Notes: generated from the sequence alone by a model not told the origin. Positions 44,045-52,671 are shown, counted from the stretch's first letter. The stretch: 64,000 nucleotides of DNA from Ferruginibacter sp. (GCA_016786725.1 JAEUVU010000013.1:434001-498000), one strand, 5' to 3'. Numbers and translations: made by a program.

Positions 44045-45964
44045 ATGATACATTTTGATTTGCCTAAAGATCAATCCTCCATCATCAAAGTAATTGGTGT
44101 GGGCGGCGGCGGAAGCAATGCGGTAAACCACATGTTTTCGCAAAATATCGAAGGTGTGAATTTTATCATCTGCAATACAGATGCACAGGCCATTGCACAA
44201 AGCAAAGTGCCAAATAAAATTCAGCTGGGGCCGCATTTAACGCAGGGCCTGGGCGCCGGGGCCAATCCTGCAATCGGGAGGCAGGCAACTGAAGAAAGCC
44301 TGGAAGAAATTAAACGCATACTGGAAGTGAATACCAAAATGGCGTTCATCACTGCCGGTATGGGAGGGGGTACCGGAACCGGTGGCGCACCCATCCTTGC
44401 AAAAATTTGTAAAGACCTGGGCATACTCACTGTTGGTATTGTTACCACGCCTTTTGCGTATGAAGGCAAGAAAAGAATTGCGCAGGCTGAGGAAGGCGTG
44501 CGGTTATTAAAAGATCATGTGGATACTTTACTCGTGATAAGCAATGATAAACTGCGCCACCAGTTTGGTAATTTAAAAATGAAAGAGGCATTTGCAAAAG
44601 CAGATAATGTGTTGGCAACTGCTGCAAAATGTATCACCGATGTAATTAACAGTACCGGACAAATTAATGTTGACTTTGCGGATGTATGCACCGTAATGAT
44701 CAACGGAGGCGTTGCTATTTTAGGAAGCGCTGCAGAAGACGGAGAGAACAGGGCGCAACTGGCTATTGAAAATGCCATCAACTCACCACTGCTGAATGAC
44801 AGCGATATCAAAGGCGCTAAATGGATACTCATCAACATCAATTCTGCCGAAGGCGAAAATGAATTTACCATGGATGAAGTGGAGGTAATACAAAATTATT
44901 TATTAAGCCAGGCGGGTGAAGGAACGGATGTTATTTTAGGTTTGGGATATGATAACAGCTTAGGTGGAAAGATCGGTATCACTTTAATTGCAACAGGCTT
45001 TGATCATAAAGATCCTTTTGAGAAAAAAGCGGAAACCAAAATTGAACCAAAGGATGAAAAGATCGTGATGACTTTGGAAATGCCCGCAAAAGAAGCAGCA
45101 CCTGTAGCCAAAGTGCAGCAGCCGGTTTTGCAGTTTGAGGACAGTTCGACTTCGCTCACTGCTTCGGCTTCGCTCACTGCTGAAAATGAAGAAGCAGCTA
45201 TTGCTGAAATAACCGAACCGGTAGCCATACAACCGGTTGAAAATGAAATGATGCCAACATTGGTAGAGATCACAGCAGAGCAGCCTTTGGTAGAATTACC
45301 AGGTAAAAATACTGTTGATAAATTGGATGAATCTCCTGTGTTTTTTGAGATATCTTCGGCCACAGATCAGGTTCCGGTAATTGAATTTGATATTCCACAA
45401 AGTCCTCCACCCGTTGAGAAACCAGCAAAAGTTCAACAAGAAAATATAGTTAATAAAGACGCTAGCACCCCTTCATCGTCAGGAGGGTATTTAGCCAAAC
45501 CTGCACAAATTTATGTGGAGGAGAACGCTAAACCAGAATCCAATTCGATTGATGAGCTACCACTGGCCCAGGAAAATAAACAGGAAGACGAACCTGCTAT
45601 TGAAATGACGCTGGTGGTTAAACCCCATCAAGCGGCGGAGGACGAGCAACATGTACAAGTAACTCAGCCTATCATGATTTCCGATGTTGAGGAGCCTGCC
45701 ATGCAGGACGAAGCAGAGGATCTTCGGCGCAAGGCTTTGGAGAGGATTGCAAAACTGCGTAACCTGTCGTTCAACATTAACGCAGCCGATCCAAACAACG
45801 AGTTCGAAACGGTGCCTGCTTACCTTCGCCGCAACATGGAATTACACAATTCCATTGCCGATGTTGAAAGTTTTTACAGTAACTATACTGTAAAAACAGA
45901 CGAGAACAACCAGGCAGAGATCAACACGCTCAACACTTTCCTCGACGGTAAAAAACCTGATTAA
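44045..45964 (+). CDS. ftsZ: Division tubulin FtsZ with long acidic C-terminal linker
   Basis: A 639-residue FtsZ. GTPase domain 1-320 with the tubulin signature GGGTGTG (GMGGGTGTGGAPI near 104-116) and N-terminal GVGGGGSNAVNHM. After about residue 325 comes a ~260-residue Glu/Pro/Ala-rich linker, then a conserved C-terminal peptide (VPAYLRRNM near 592) and a terminal NTFLDGKKPD. Proteobacterial FtsZ is about 380 residues. The linker has a short DNA repeat (CTTCGCTCACTGCT twice, 45148-45181, residues about 367-378), which looks repeat-derived. It forms the Z-ring. Confidence 0.96.
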   Translation: MIHFDLPKDQSSIIKVIGVGGGGSNAVNHMFSQNIEGVNFIICNTDAQAIAQSKVPNKIQLGPHLTQGLGAGANPAIGRQATEESLEEIKRILEVNTKMAFITAGMGGGTGTGGAPILAKICKDLGILTVGIVTTPFAYEGKKRIAQAEEGVRLLKDHVDTLLVISNDKLRHQFGNLKMKEAFAKADNVLATAAKCITDVINSTGQINVDFADVCTVMINGGVAILGSAAEDGENRAQLAIENAINSPLLNDSDIKGAKWILININSAEGENEFTMDEVEVIQNYLLSQAGEGTDVILGLGYDNSLGGKIGITLIATGFDHKDPFEKKAETKIEPKDEKIVMTLEMPAKEAAPVAKVQQPVLQFEDSSTSLTASASLTAENEEAAIAEITEPVAIQPVENEMMPTLVEITAEQPLVELPGKNTVDKLDESPVFFEISSATDQVPVIEFDIPQSPPPVEKPAKVQQENIVNKDASTPSSSGGYLAKPAQIYVEENAKPESNSIDELPLAQENKQEDEPAIEMTLVVKPHQAAEDEQHVQVTQPIMISDVEEPAMQDEAEDLRRKALERIAKLRNLSFNINAADPNNEFETVPAYLRRNMELHNSIADVESFYSNYTVKTDENNQAEINTLNTFLDGKKPD

Positions 45965-45970
45965 AATATT

Positions 45971-45998
45971 GCTCCGCAGGCATAGTCCTGAGCGGAGC
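45971..45998. repeat. GCTCCGC...GCGGAGC palindrome after ftsZ
   Basis: GCTCCGC 45971-45977 and GCGGAGC 45992-45998 flank AGGCATAGTCCTGA. The segment CCTGAGCGGAGCCGAAGGA is a known type of dispersed Bacteroidota repeat and is related to the murC-ftsQ element. Confidence 0.65.
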
Positions 45999-46034
45999 CG
46001 AAGGATGTTTGTGTCTGGTACTTTGAGTAAGTAT

Positions 46035-46066
46035 AAACCCCGCTGACTTGGCGGGGTTTGTTTTTG
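46035..46066 (+). terminator. Terminator of the dcw cluster
   Basis: AAACCCCGC 46035-46043 and GCGGGGTTT 46051-46059 around TGACTTG, followed by GTTTTTG. It lies 70 bp after the ftsZ stop and is the only strong T-tailed terminator I see in the 17-kb cluster, consistent with long co-transcription. Confidence 0.85.
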
Positions 46067-46076
46067 TTGCAGAGTT

Positions 46077-46109
46077 AGACTTCTGAAGTTTTCAAAACTT
46101 CGGAAGTCT
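46077..46109. repeat. Inverted repeat between convergent ftsZ and DUF2490 genes
   Basis: AGACTTCTGAAGTTTT and AAAACTTCGGAAGTCT form a 16-bp stem with one T-G pair and almost no loop. It has A/T stretches on both sides and may end transcription of the leftward DUF2490 gene. Confidence 0.6.
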
Positions 46110-46113
46110 GGTG

Positions 46114-46878
46114 TTATTTCTGTGTAAGATCAACATTAAAATGTGCAGCCACCAAAAAACCATTGTTGTATTGAAAAACCGGCCTGTTATTTACACGCCT
46201 GCCTTGTTGTAATATCTGGTTGATATAACCTGCTTCAAACTTTACGAGCCTATTCATTTTATAACCCAGCAAAACACCTATGCGGTTCTGGTCAAAAATA
46301 TTGGCACCGATATTTTTTCCCCAGCCAATAAAAATTTCATCCTGCAATGCAATGCTCCAGTTCTTTTTGCGTGCATTTTTTTTGTGCAGCGGTATTTCTC
46401 CACGCAGGCGATAGCGCATTCGGTTTAAAAAATTGTATTCAGTATTTTTTACACCGTTTGTTTGTGTAATACTGCCAACAAACCTTTGTTCCAGCATAAA
46501 GCGATGAGATAATTCTACTGAACCCAAAGGATTTTTAACAACAACCTGTTCAAAAATGCGGTGCTCCGGAAAAGCAAATGCCGGTGGATAATCTCCGTAA
46601 GGATATGTTCCGGCATACGCATAGCCTGCATTCAGGCTCACCTCTTTTCTTACAGCATAATTCAAACTGGTTCTTGCAAGGCCCTGCTGCCAGTTTTTCA
46701 CACCATCAACCCTGCGCCACTGGTACTCGGTGTGTATGGTTAATTTCGGTGCAACTTTAAATGCGCCGGTGTACATAAACCAGCCAATAACATTGTGTGT
46801 TGCAAGCCTTTCTTCCTGGGCAAAGGCAAAGCAACTGATAAAAGAGAAAGCACAAAATGAAAATATTTTTTGTATCAT
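46114..46878 (-). CDS. DUF2490 outer membrane beta-barrel-like protein
   Basis: From ATG 46878 (MIQKIFSFCAFSFISCFAFAQ) the protein has 254 residues and a clear signal peptide; an ATG seven codons upstream is less suitable. The mature part has alternating beta strands typical of a small barrel (for example EVSLNAGYAYAG, FKVAPKLTIHTEYQW, RFMLEQRFVG, IALQDEIFIGW, VLLGYKMNRLVKFEAGY) and matches the DUF2490 layout. Such proteins are outer membrane proteins of unknown function in Bacteroidota. It is convergent with ftsZ. Confidence 0.85.
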   Translation of the reverse strand: MIQKIFSFCAFSFISCFAFAQEERLATHNVIGWFMYTGAFKVAPKLTIHTEYQWRRVDGVKNWQQGLARTSLNYAVRKEVSLNAGYAYAGTYPYGDYPPAFAFPEHRIFEQVVVKNPLGSVELSHRFMLEQRFVGSITQTNGVKNTEYNFLNRMRYRLRGEIPLHKKNARKKNWSIALQDEIFIGWGKNIGANIFDQNRIGVLLGYKMNRLVKFEAGYINQILQQGRRVNNRPVFQYNNGFLVAAHFNVDLTQK

Positions 46879-46934
46879 ATAAAAAAAGTCAGGCAGCAAA
46901 ATTATGCTGCCTGGTTATAATAAATTTTGAGATA

Positions 46935-47603
46935 TTAATTTTTTGTGCTGTCGCTTTTTGGAGCGCTGAGTAATGGCGGTGGTGCAATAGAAGCAGGGGC
47001 GCTGGTTGTTGTAACCGTTGTGGGGGCCGCCGGTTTGCTGTTCAGCGGTGCACCAACAGCAATATCACACCTGTGGCCGGGTTCTCCATGCGGAGGGTTC
47101 ATGCCCGGTGCAGTTTTAGTGGTTGTGGGAACTTCCTTCATAGTTACCTGCGGTTGTGCATTTACCGTTGTGGGCTGTGCAGTTGCCGGAGGAGCCGGTT
47201 TACTGTTTAAAGGAGCGCCTACAGAAATATCGCAACGGTGCCCCGGTTGCCCGTGTGGAGGGTTCATGCCCGGTGCAGTGGCAGCTTGTGCAGTAGCTGT
47301 TTGTGTTATCATTTGCGGATTAGGTATTACCGTACCATTTTGCGGCGTCATTGTTACCGTTTGCGGTTGAGATATGGTTACCGGCGTATTAGGTACAGCA
47401 GCACCCGGAATAACAGGTGCATTTGCCGGAACAACAGTTTGACCGGGATTTACTATATTGTTTACGGTGGTTTGAACAGGTGTAGTATCAGAACCGGCCG
47501 GGATTATTGATTTATCCACCACTTCCTTATCATTATTTCCACCACATGATACCAGGCCGGCTATTGCAATTAAACTGGCTGCAGTATATAATTTCAATTT
47601 CAT
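46935..47603 (-). CDS. Proline-rich lipoprotein with duplicated GMNPPHG motif
   Basis: From ATG 47603 (MKLKLYTAASLIAIAGLVSCGG) the protein has 222 residues. The lipobox AGLVSC predicts a lipoprotein. The mature protein is low-complexity Pro/Thr/Val/Gln, with two near-identical units, APGMNPPHG(Q/E)PGHRCDI and VGAPLNSKPA, in the second half (coding strand near 47237 and 47063). Conserved His and Cys residues in each unit suggest metal or ligand binding. This motif recurs in other Bacteroidota proteins. Function unknown. A 143-bp spacer separates it from the flavoprotein. Confidence 0.82.
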   Translation of the reverse strand: MKLKLYTAASLIAIAGLVSCGGNNDKEVVDKSIIPAGSDTTPVQTTVNNIVNPGQTVVPANAPVIPGAAVPNTPVTISQPQTVTMTPQNGTVIPNPQMITQTATAQAATAPGMNPPHGQPGHRCDISVGAPLNSKPAPPATAQPTTVNAQPQVTMKEVPTTTKTAPGMNPPHGEPGHRCDIAVGAPLNSKPAAPTTVTTTSAPASIAPPPLLSAPKSDSTKN

Positions 47604-47746
47604 ATAATTCAGTTTAGTTGCACAATTTACGGGTAAATAACATAAAACCAAAAAGGACCAGCAGGGTTAACAAATCTGCCAATTAGTAATCTTAACCCCC
47701 AGGCTGCATCTTTTTTTGCATAGCCTGATAATATGTGAAATAGCTG

Positions 47747-48982
47747 CTAAGTAAGCCTTACCTCTATCTCTTTATTATAGGCCGTATCAACCCATTTTTT
47801 CATCGCTTTGTTGCTCATCCAGTATTTAAATAACCTGGTTGATAAAATAGTGTTGATGCCAATGGAAAAAACTTTAGGAGGAATGCTGTTTACAAAACGA
47901 TATACTTTTTCTTCTGTCTTCAATCGTTTATGAATTTCACGATTGTAATTGGTAAACATTTTTTCGCTGAAATCATTTTGCTGCACGGCACGCTGCAGAA
48001 ATTTCGCCGCCACATAGCCTGATAACATACCTGAGCCAATGCCTTCGCCTGAGGTTGGGCAAACCATTGAGGCAGCATCGCCCAATAATAACCAGCCTTC
48101 TCCATAAGCTTTGCGGTTTTTGCCCGACATGGGGATGCCCCAGCCTTTCACCGTTTCATCTGGCTTTGCATTTTTAAATCGTGGAATGAGAACAGGATCA
48201 GTCTTTATCAACTCCTCGAATTCTTTACGCACATTAATATTATTCCTGGCAACATAATTACTGGCCATTCCATAACCAACATTAGCTTTTCCGCCAGGCA
48301 AAGGAAATATCCAGAAATAGGAGAGAGGTAATCTTTTTGGAAAATATACTTCAAGTAAGTTGTCAGTATGCATGCCTTCTACACCGCTCCAATACTGCCT
48401 TACAGCGCCTGCGTAATTATTACGGTCAATTGTTCTTTCACCCAGGTGTCTTAGCACAATAGAATGATCACCATCGGCGCCGATCAAAAAACCGGTTTCA
48501 ATTTCTATTTTACCATCCGGGCCTTCTCCTTCCAGCTTCCATGTTTTACCTGTTCTTGATATGGTTTCAATCCTGGTTGCAAGTCTTACATCAGCAATGC
48601 TGCGATCAATTTTACTCAGCAATAAATTATCAAAATCAATTCTTTTACTTACAAAAAACATGGGTTGTATTGCATCATTCTGCCTGCGCATAATATCAAC
48701 TTTTCTGCCGCTGGGTAAAATAAAACGGAAGCCCTGAGATGAAGTGAACTGATCTTTCTTAACAGATAATTCTTTTTCAATTATTGCAGGATCAATATGA
48801 TTTAATACCCTGATGGTGTTCAGATCAAGGCCGTCGCCGCAAACCTTATCACGGGGAAATGAAGCTGCATCAACTATCATATGTTGAATGCCTGCTTTGC
48901 ATAAAAAGATGCTGGCTGTAGAGCCTGCAGGCCCTGCACCAATAATACAGATGGAAGTTTTAATTTTTTGTGGTTGTATCAT
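47747..48982 (-). CDS. FAD-dependent geranylgeranyl reductase-type oxidoreductase
   Basis: A 411-residue flavoprotein. Rossmann FAD motif IIGAGPAGSTASIFLCKAG near 13-31, PRDKVCGDGL (the PxxKxCG of the GGR family) near 43-52, GADGDHSIVLRHL and the C-terminal GLLxGDAA-type GWLLLGDAASMVCPTSGEGIG near 290-310. These are typical of GGR-family hydroxylases and reductases acting on isoprenoids or aromatic rings. The substrate is not predictable. The next gene on this strand starts 17 bp upstream, so the two are likely co-transcribed. Confidence 0.9.
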   Translation of the reverse strand: MIQPQKIKTSICIIGAGPAGSTASIFLCKAGIQHMIVDAASFPRDKVCGDGLDLNTIRVLNHIDPAIIEKELSVKKDQFTSSQGFRFILPSGRKVDIMRRQNDAIQPMFFVSKRIDFDNLLLSKIDRSIADVRLATRIETISRTGKTWKLEGEGPDGKIEIETGFLIGADGDHSIVLRHLGERTIDRNNYAGAVRQYWSGVEGMHTDNLLEVYFPKRLPLSYFWIFPLPGGKANVGYGMASNYVARNNINVRKEFEELIKTDPVLIPRFKNAKPDETVKGWGIPMSGKNRKAYGEGWLLLGDAASMVCPTSGEGIGSGMLSGYVAAKFLQRAVQQNDFSEKMFTNYNREIHKRLKTEEKVYRFVNSIPPKVFSIGINTILSTRLFKYWMSNKAMKKWVDTAYNKEIEVRLT

Positions 48983-48999
48983 TGGGCTATACCGGGCGT

Positions 49000-49641
49000 T
49001 TATTCTTTCGTAAATTTTACGTTGGGCAAATCTAAAAAATAATTCGGCAGCCAGCTGAGAGAGCCGTTGCTTTCTATTTTCAGATCAATCCCTTTAAAAC
49101 TTACCTGCGATAAAGTTGGGTTAAGAGAAAGGGAGAACTGGTTATTTTGATTGTCCTTATCTTTTATCATTGTGTAAACATCAGGAAACAAAAGATGCTG
49201 TGCATAAATACTGTCGCAATGCGGTAAGTCAAGATATGCGATGCCTTTATCATCAGTGATAACTGATTGCTCTTTACCATTTACAAAAAATACACAAAGG
49301 ATATTGCTCAATAAATATTTATTCTTATCAATAAAAGTGAGGGTGTAACCTTTCGCTTCTTTTGATTGTTTGGTAACCGTAAAATCCTTGCCTGCTTCTT
49401 TTTTGCTTTTAAGTTTTACGGTATTTCCTTCAATGGTAAATGTGCCTTCGGCTGTACGGTCAACCGCTCCATAACTAAAAAAGAAACGGAAATGCCCATC
49501 AGCCAAAAAATTAAACCCTGCAGCCATTTCTGTTTTATTGAAAAAATAGGCTCCTTCTATTTTTGTTTGCGACATAACATGCAGGTTTGCGGTAAGCAAT
49601 AAAACAATGAGGCTTTTTTTCAATGCCAGGTTATTAATCAC
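49000..49641 (-). CDS. Exported protein of unknown function
   Basis: A 213-residue protein with an N-terminal signal (KKSLIVLLLTANLHVMSQ). The mature part (KIEGAYFFNKTEMAAGFNFLADGHFRFFFSYG) looks like a lipocalin-like or META-type beta fold, a pattern of small periplasmic proteins; I cannot name a family. The 3' gap of 17 bp to the flavoprotein supports an operon. Start ATG 49641. Confidence 0.75.
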   Translation of the reverse strand: MINNLALKKSLIVLLLTANLHVMSQTKIEGAYFFNKTEMAAGFNFLADGHFRFFFSYGAVDRTAEGTFTIEGNTVKLKSKKEAGKDFTVTKQSKEAKGYTLTFIDKNKYLLSNILCVFFVNGKEQSVITDDKGIAYLDLPHCDSIYAQHLLFPDVYTMIKDKDNQNNQFSLSLNPTLSQVSFKGIDLKIESNGSLSWLPNYFLDLPNVKFTKE

Positions 49642-49747
49642 CGTTCAAGATACAGAAATAAATAATTTCCCTTTTGTATAAACTGTTTTCCCTATTTCGG
49701 GTGCTGTATTTTTTTAGTTGCTTTTCTTTTGCAGCAAATTTTTAAAT

Positions 49748-50263
49748 ATGAGCAGTAAGGCTACCGTACACAACACCATGCGCATGTACCACCGTTACCT
49801 GGGCTTTTTTTTGGCAGGCATTATGGCCATGTATGCTGTCAGCGGTATCATCCTTATTTTCAGGGATACTGATTTTTTAAAAAGCGAAAAGAGAATAAGC
49901 AGGCAGTTAAAGCCAGGCCTCACTACACCCGAACTTGGTAAGGAGATCCGCAACCGTGATCTGAAAATAGATTCTGCAAGCGGCGACAGGCAGTTTTTTA
50001 AAAATGGCAACTATGATGTAAAAACGGGTGCAGTAAACTATACAGTAAAAAAATTGCCGCCAATGATTGAGAAACTTACGCACCTGCATAAAGCAAATAC
50101 AAAAGATCCGCTTTACTACCTGAATATCTTTTTTGGTGTATCGCTGCTGTTCTTTGTAATTTCCTCTTTCTGGATGTTTATGCCAAAGACAGGTATTTTT
50201 AAGAAGGGGCTTTATTTTACACTGGCAGGCATTATGCTTACCATACTCATGTTATTCTTTTAA
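49748..50263 (+). CDS. Small PepSY_TM-like membrane protein
   Basis: ATG 49748 (MSSKATVHNTMRMYHRYLG) gives 171 residues. It has three membrane helices: about 19-39 (LGFFLAGIMAMYAVSGIILIF), 122-145 and 152-170, with a periplasmic segment between the first two. The start HNTMRMYHRYLGFFLAGI resembles the PepSY-associated helix. Function unknown; related proteins pair with iron uptake. Its TAA stop overlaps the convergent DUF1398 stop in a shared TTAA. Confidence 0.8.
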   Translation: MSSKATVHNTMRMYHRYLGFFLAGIMAMYAVSGIILIFRDTDFLKSEKRISRQLKPGLTTPELGKEIRNRDLKIDSASGDRQFFKNGNYDVKTGAVNYTVKKLPPMIEKLTHLHKANTKDPLYYLNIFFGVSLLFFVISSFWMFMPKTGIFKKGLYFTLAGIMLTILMLFF

Positions 50264-50652
50264 GCAAGGGGAATTTTTTCTTCCAGCATTTTATTGCCCG
50301 ACTGGTCATAATAAGTGCAGGTCATAGCATTCATATCAACTGTCCATTTTTCAACACCGGTTTCGGCCGAATGACGGCAAAACGCGGGATAGTCTGTTTG
50401 CCCCTGCTGGTGCATTTGTAAATACTGTTTGAACTTTGCAGCATCACTGTTTGCAGCAATTTCCAATGGAGCATATTTTTGCTCTGATGCGATGGTATAA
50501 TTATCAGAACCGGTAAATACTGTATGACCATCTGTTACGAATGTATCATAAGCACTAACACCTAACTGGATAAGATCCTGCACATAGGCCGGAAAATCTG
50601 CGCCGCTTTTAACTTTAGCATGTGCCTCTTTGATCTGCGATAGCTGGAACAT
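50260..50652 (-). CDS. DUF1398 family protein
   Basis: A 130-residue soluble protein. The N-terminus (FQLSQIKEAHAKVKSGADFPAYVQDLIQLGVSAYDTFV) and the DGHTVFTG segment match DUF1398, a small family in Bacteroidota and Gammaproteobacteria without a known role; E. coli YbcV-like phage proteins are similar. It follows the lipoprotein at 50664 on the same strand by 11 bp. Confidence 0.87.
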   Translation of the reverse strand: MFQLSQIKEAHAKVKSGADFPAYVQDLIQLGVSAYDTFVTDGHTVFTGSDNYTIASEQKYAPLEIAANSDAAKFKQYLQMHQQGQTDYPAFCRHSAETGVEKWTVDMNAMTCTYYDQSGNKMLEEKIPLA

Positions 50653-50663
50653 TGATACAAATT

Positions 50664-51200
50664 TTATTTTGAACTTAATTTACTGATAAGCGAATCTTCG
50701 GTCGCTGTTTTGATTTTTATAACACTGTCAAGCACATCATTGGGTACGGTGGTTGATAAAACATATTGCTGTACTTTCCAGTCGTTGCCAACTTTTACCA
50801 CAACACCAGAGCCACGGCATATCTTCATTTGGGTATTCAGTAATTCTTCAAACCAGGCGATATCGCTGTTCTTGCCAAAATAGATATTGCGTTTGATGGA
50901 AGTAAAATTCCATGCTTTCTTTCTGTCGAAAAAAGGCTTTGCCCAGGCTTTAAATGCCGGTTTGTCCCAGTTCTCTGTTGCATCGGTGCCATTAAAGGTT
51001 GCATCTTCAGTATAGAAATTAAAATACCTTTCATATTCGGCATTGGCTGCGGCAATGTTAAACGAATCGAGCATGGCAGCTATCTGTTTTTTGCTTTCGC
51101 CCATATCTTGGGCGGCAGCCTCTTTTGTACTGCTTTCATTACAGGCAAAGAACAAACCGCCGAAGGCAGCAAACAATAAAATTTGAAAAATTACTTTCAT
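50664..51200 (-). CDS. SnoaL/NTF2-like lipoprotein
   Basis: A 178-residue protein: signal and lipobox GGLFFAC near 14-20, then an NTF2-like fold (about 35-150) with the characteristic helix AMLDSFNIAAANAEYERYFNFYTEDATFNG and the strands DIAWFEELLN and GVVVKVGNDWKVQQYVLSTTV. Proteins of this type bind small ligands and some are ketosteroid isomerase-like; without the catalytic Asp pattern I would not assign an activity. It is in a run with DUF1398 and the EcsC gene on the same strand. Confidence 0.85.
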   Translation of the reverse strand: MKVIFQILLFAAFGGLFFACNESSTKEAAAQDMGESKKQIAAMLDSFNIAAANAEYERYFNFYTEDATFNGTDATENWDKPAFKAWAKPFFDRKKAWNFTSIKRNIYFGKNSDIAWFEELLNTQMKICRGSGVVVKVGNDWKVQQYVLSTTVPNDVLDSVIKIKTATEDSLISKLSSK

Positions 51201-51261
51201 GCCGGTTGGTTTTTAGTGCAGAAGTTAAATGTACATAAACTTTACGGTTGACAAGATAATA

Positions 51262-51993
51262 TTACTTTTCATCAAAGTTCAGCAGCCGCATCCGGTATGC
51301 ATTCATGGCAGTAATACCAAGTTTTTTCAGCAACCTGTAATTTACGATTAAACCAACAGGCGCACCAATCACCGGTACCAGTTGCGCCATTTTTGCCAGG
51401 TCAATATAATCCCGGTATTCCTGTTGAAAATTTCGCCAGTCGAATGCATTGATATCTTCCGGTAATCGTTTTCTTTTTTCTTCCCACTCAATCATCTTCA
51501 GGTAAACATTTTTGCGGTGTTCATCACTTGAAAAAGCCAGTTCAAAAATATGCAGTATGTAAACCCGTTCACGGTAATCGTGTATATCCATACCGTAGAG
51601 TACGGCAATATCAAAAAGCATTTTTAATTTAAGGCTGATGAGTATTGGAAAATCGGCCAGGCCCAGCAGTATGCCACCGGCGCCGGTAATACCACCTTCA
51701 ATGGCGGCGGTTTTACGGTACCAGTCAATTTTTTTCTGTGCGGCTTCTTCCCGTTCCTGCAGCGTGGCATTTACTAAGGTATCGGCAGTAGTATATTTTG
51801 CTCCAAATAAAACACCCCGTATCATTTGTTTGATGGTGGCTGTGATGGCCCGGTGAATTTTATCCGGTATCCAGTTATTGATCCTGGTTTGCAGTTTTTT
51901 TGAAAGCCTGTTTAACAAAAATGGCCGGCTCAGCATCTTCTTTTGCCAGGCTGCTAATTCCGTATTTACTTTTTGTTCGTATATATCCATCAT
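51262..51993 (-). CDS. EcsC family protein
   Basis: A 243-residue protein of the EcsC family. The residues IEGGITGAGGILLGLADFPILISLKLKML (a hydrophobic stretch split by Gly residues) and the later MAQLVPVIGAPVGLIVNYRLL are typical. In Bacillus EcsC is encoded with an ABC transporter; in Bacteroidota its role is unknown. Start at ATG 51993, with the next Met immediately after. Confidence 0.9.
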   Translation of the reverse strand: MMDIYEQKVNTELAAWQKKMLSRPFLLNRLSKKLQTRINNWIPDKIHRAITATIKQMIRGVLFGAKYTTADTLVNATLQEREEAAQKKIDWYRKTAAIEGGITGAGGILLGLADFPILISLKLKMLFDIAVLYGMDIHDYRERVYILHIFELAFSSDEHRKNVYLKMIEWEEKRKRLPEDINAFDWRNFQQEYRDYIDLAKMAQLVPVIGAPVGLIVNYRLLKKLGITAMNAYRMRLLNFDEK

Positions 51994-52123
51994 TTTGCGT
52001 ATTCAATTACAAAATTATGTACAAGTTTCCTGCCTAAAATTATGTAAAGCTTTTTCTGCGCCAATGGCATACTTATTGAAATGTTTATAACAAATCAACT
52101 GCAAACCCTTAAAAACTATTATT

Positions 52124-52516
52124 ATGAAAAAGATTTTACTTTTTACATCGTTTGTTTTTTGCGGAGTAAGCTGCTTTTCACAAATAGCACCCAATAGTGG
52201 CCTTGCCGAAAATAATTTTAACCGAACATCTCCCAACATAAATAAAACGGCCTATCTCACTAATTTAACCGGTAAGGTGGTGCAGGCATATCCTAATCCT
52301 GCAAGAGACCAGGTTACTGTGCAGCATGTGGCGTTTGCCAACAGGGCTGTCATGTCTGTTATGAGTGCCGATGGCAGGGTTCTGTTTCAGCAAAATGTTT
52401 TACCAAATACCCTGCAGACACAGTTTAATGTTGGCAGGCTTAGTACAGGAATGTATATATTAAAATTTGATGACAGCAGGGGAGATGTACGTGTAACACA
52501 ACTGTTAAAAAATTAA
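52124..52516 (+). CDS. Short protein consisting mainly of a type IX secretion sorting domain
   Basis: A 130-residue protein with a signal peptide (MKKILLFTSFVFCGVSCFSQ) and, from about residue 50, a type A T9SS C-terminal domain: VVQAYPNPARDQVTV, VMSADGRVLFQQ, and the terminal STGMYILKFDDSRGD...QLLKN. The T9SS domain directs secretion across the outer membrane and often cleavage and attachment; here only a ~30-residue linker precedes it, so there is no separate cargo. It may be a structural surface peptide. A strong terminator follows. Confidence 0.9.
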   Translation: MKKILLFTSFVFCGVSCFSQIAPNSGLAENNFNRTSPNINKTAYLTNLTGKVVQAYPNPARDQVTVQHVAFANRAVMSVMSADGRVLFQQNVLPNTLQTQFNVGRLSTGMYILKFDDSRGDVRVTQLLKN

Positions 52517-52539
52517 TAGTACCTCTATGACGATTAATG

Positions 52540-52574
52540 AAAGCTCTGATGCATATCAGGGCTTTTATTTTTTG
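52540..52574 (+). terminator. Terminator after the T9SS-domain gene
   Basis: AAAGCTCTGAT 52540-52550 and ATCAGGGCTTT 52555-52565 pair over 11 bp with one T-G pair around GCAT, followed by TATTTTTTG. Confidence 0.85.
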
Positions 52575-52671
52575 CGGCCTTATCATATCCACACCTGCAT
52601 ACTTTGGCATGATGTTTAATGATAAGTAGTTATACACGAAAAATATTTTTGAACATTTAAAAATTCATGTC

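Noticed and set aside
47700..47727. CAGGCT/AGCCTG hairpin as terminator of the flavoprotein gene
   Set aside because: On the minus strand, the direction of that gene, no T-tract follows the stem.
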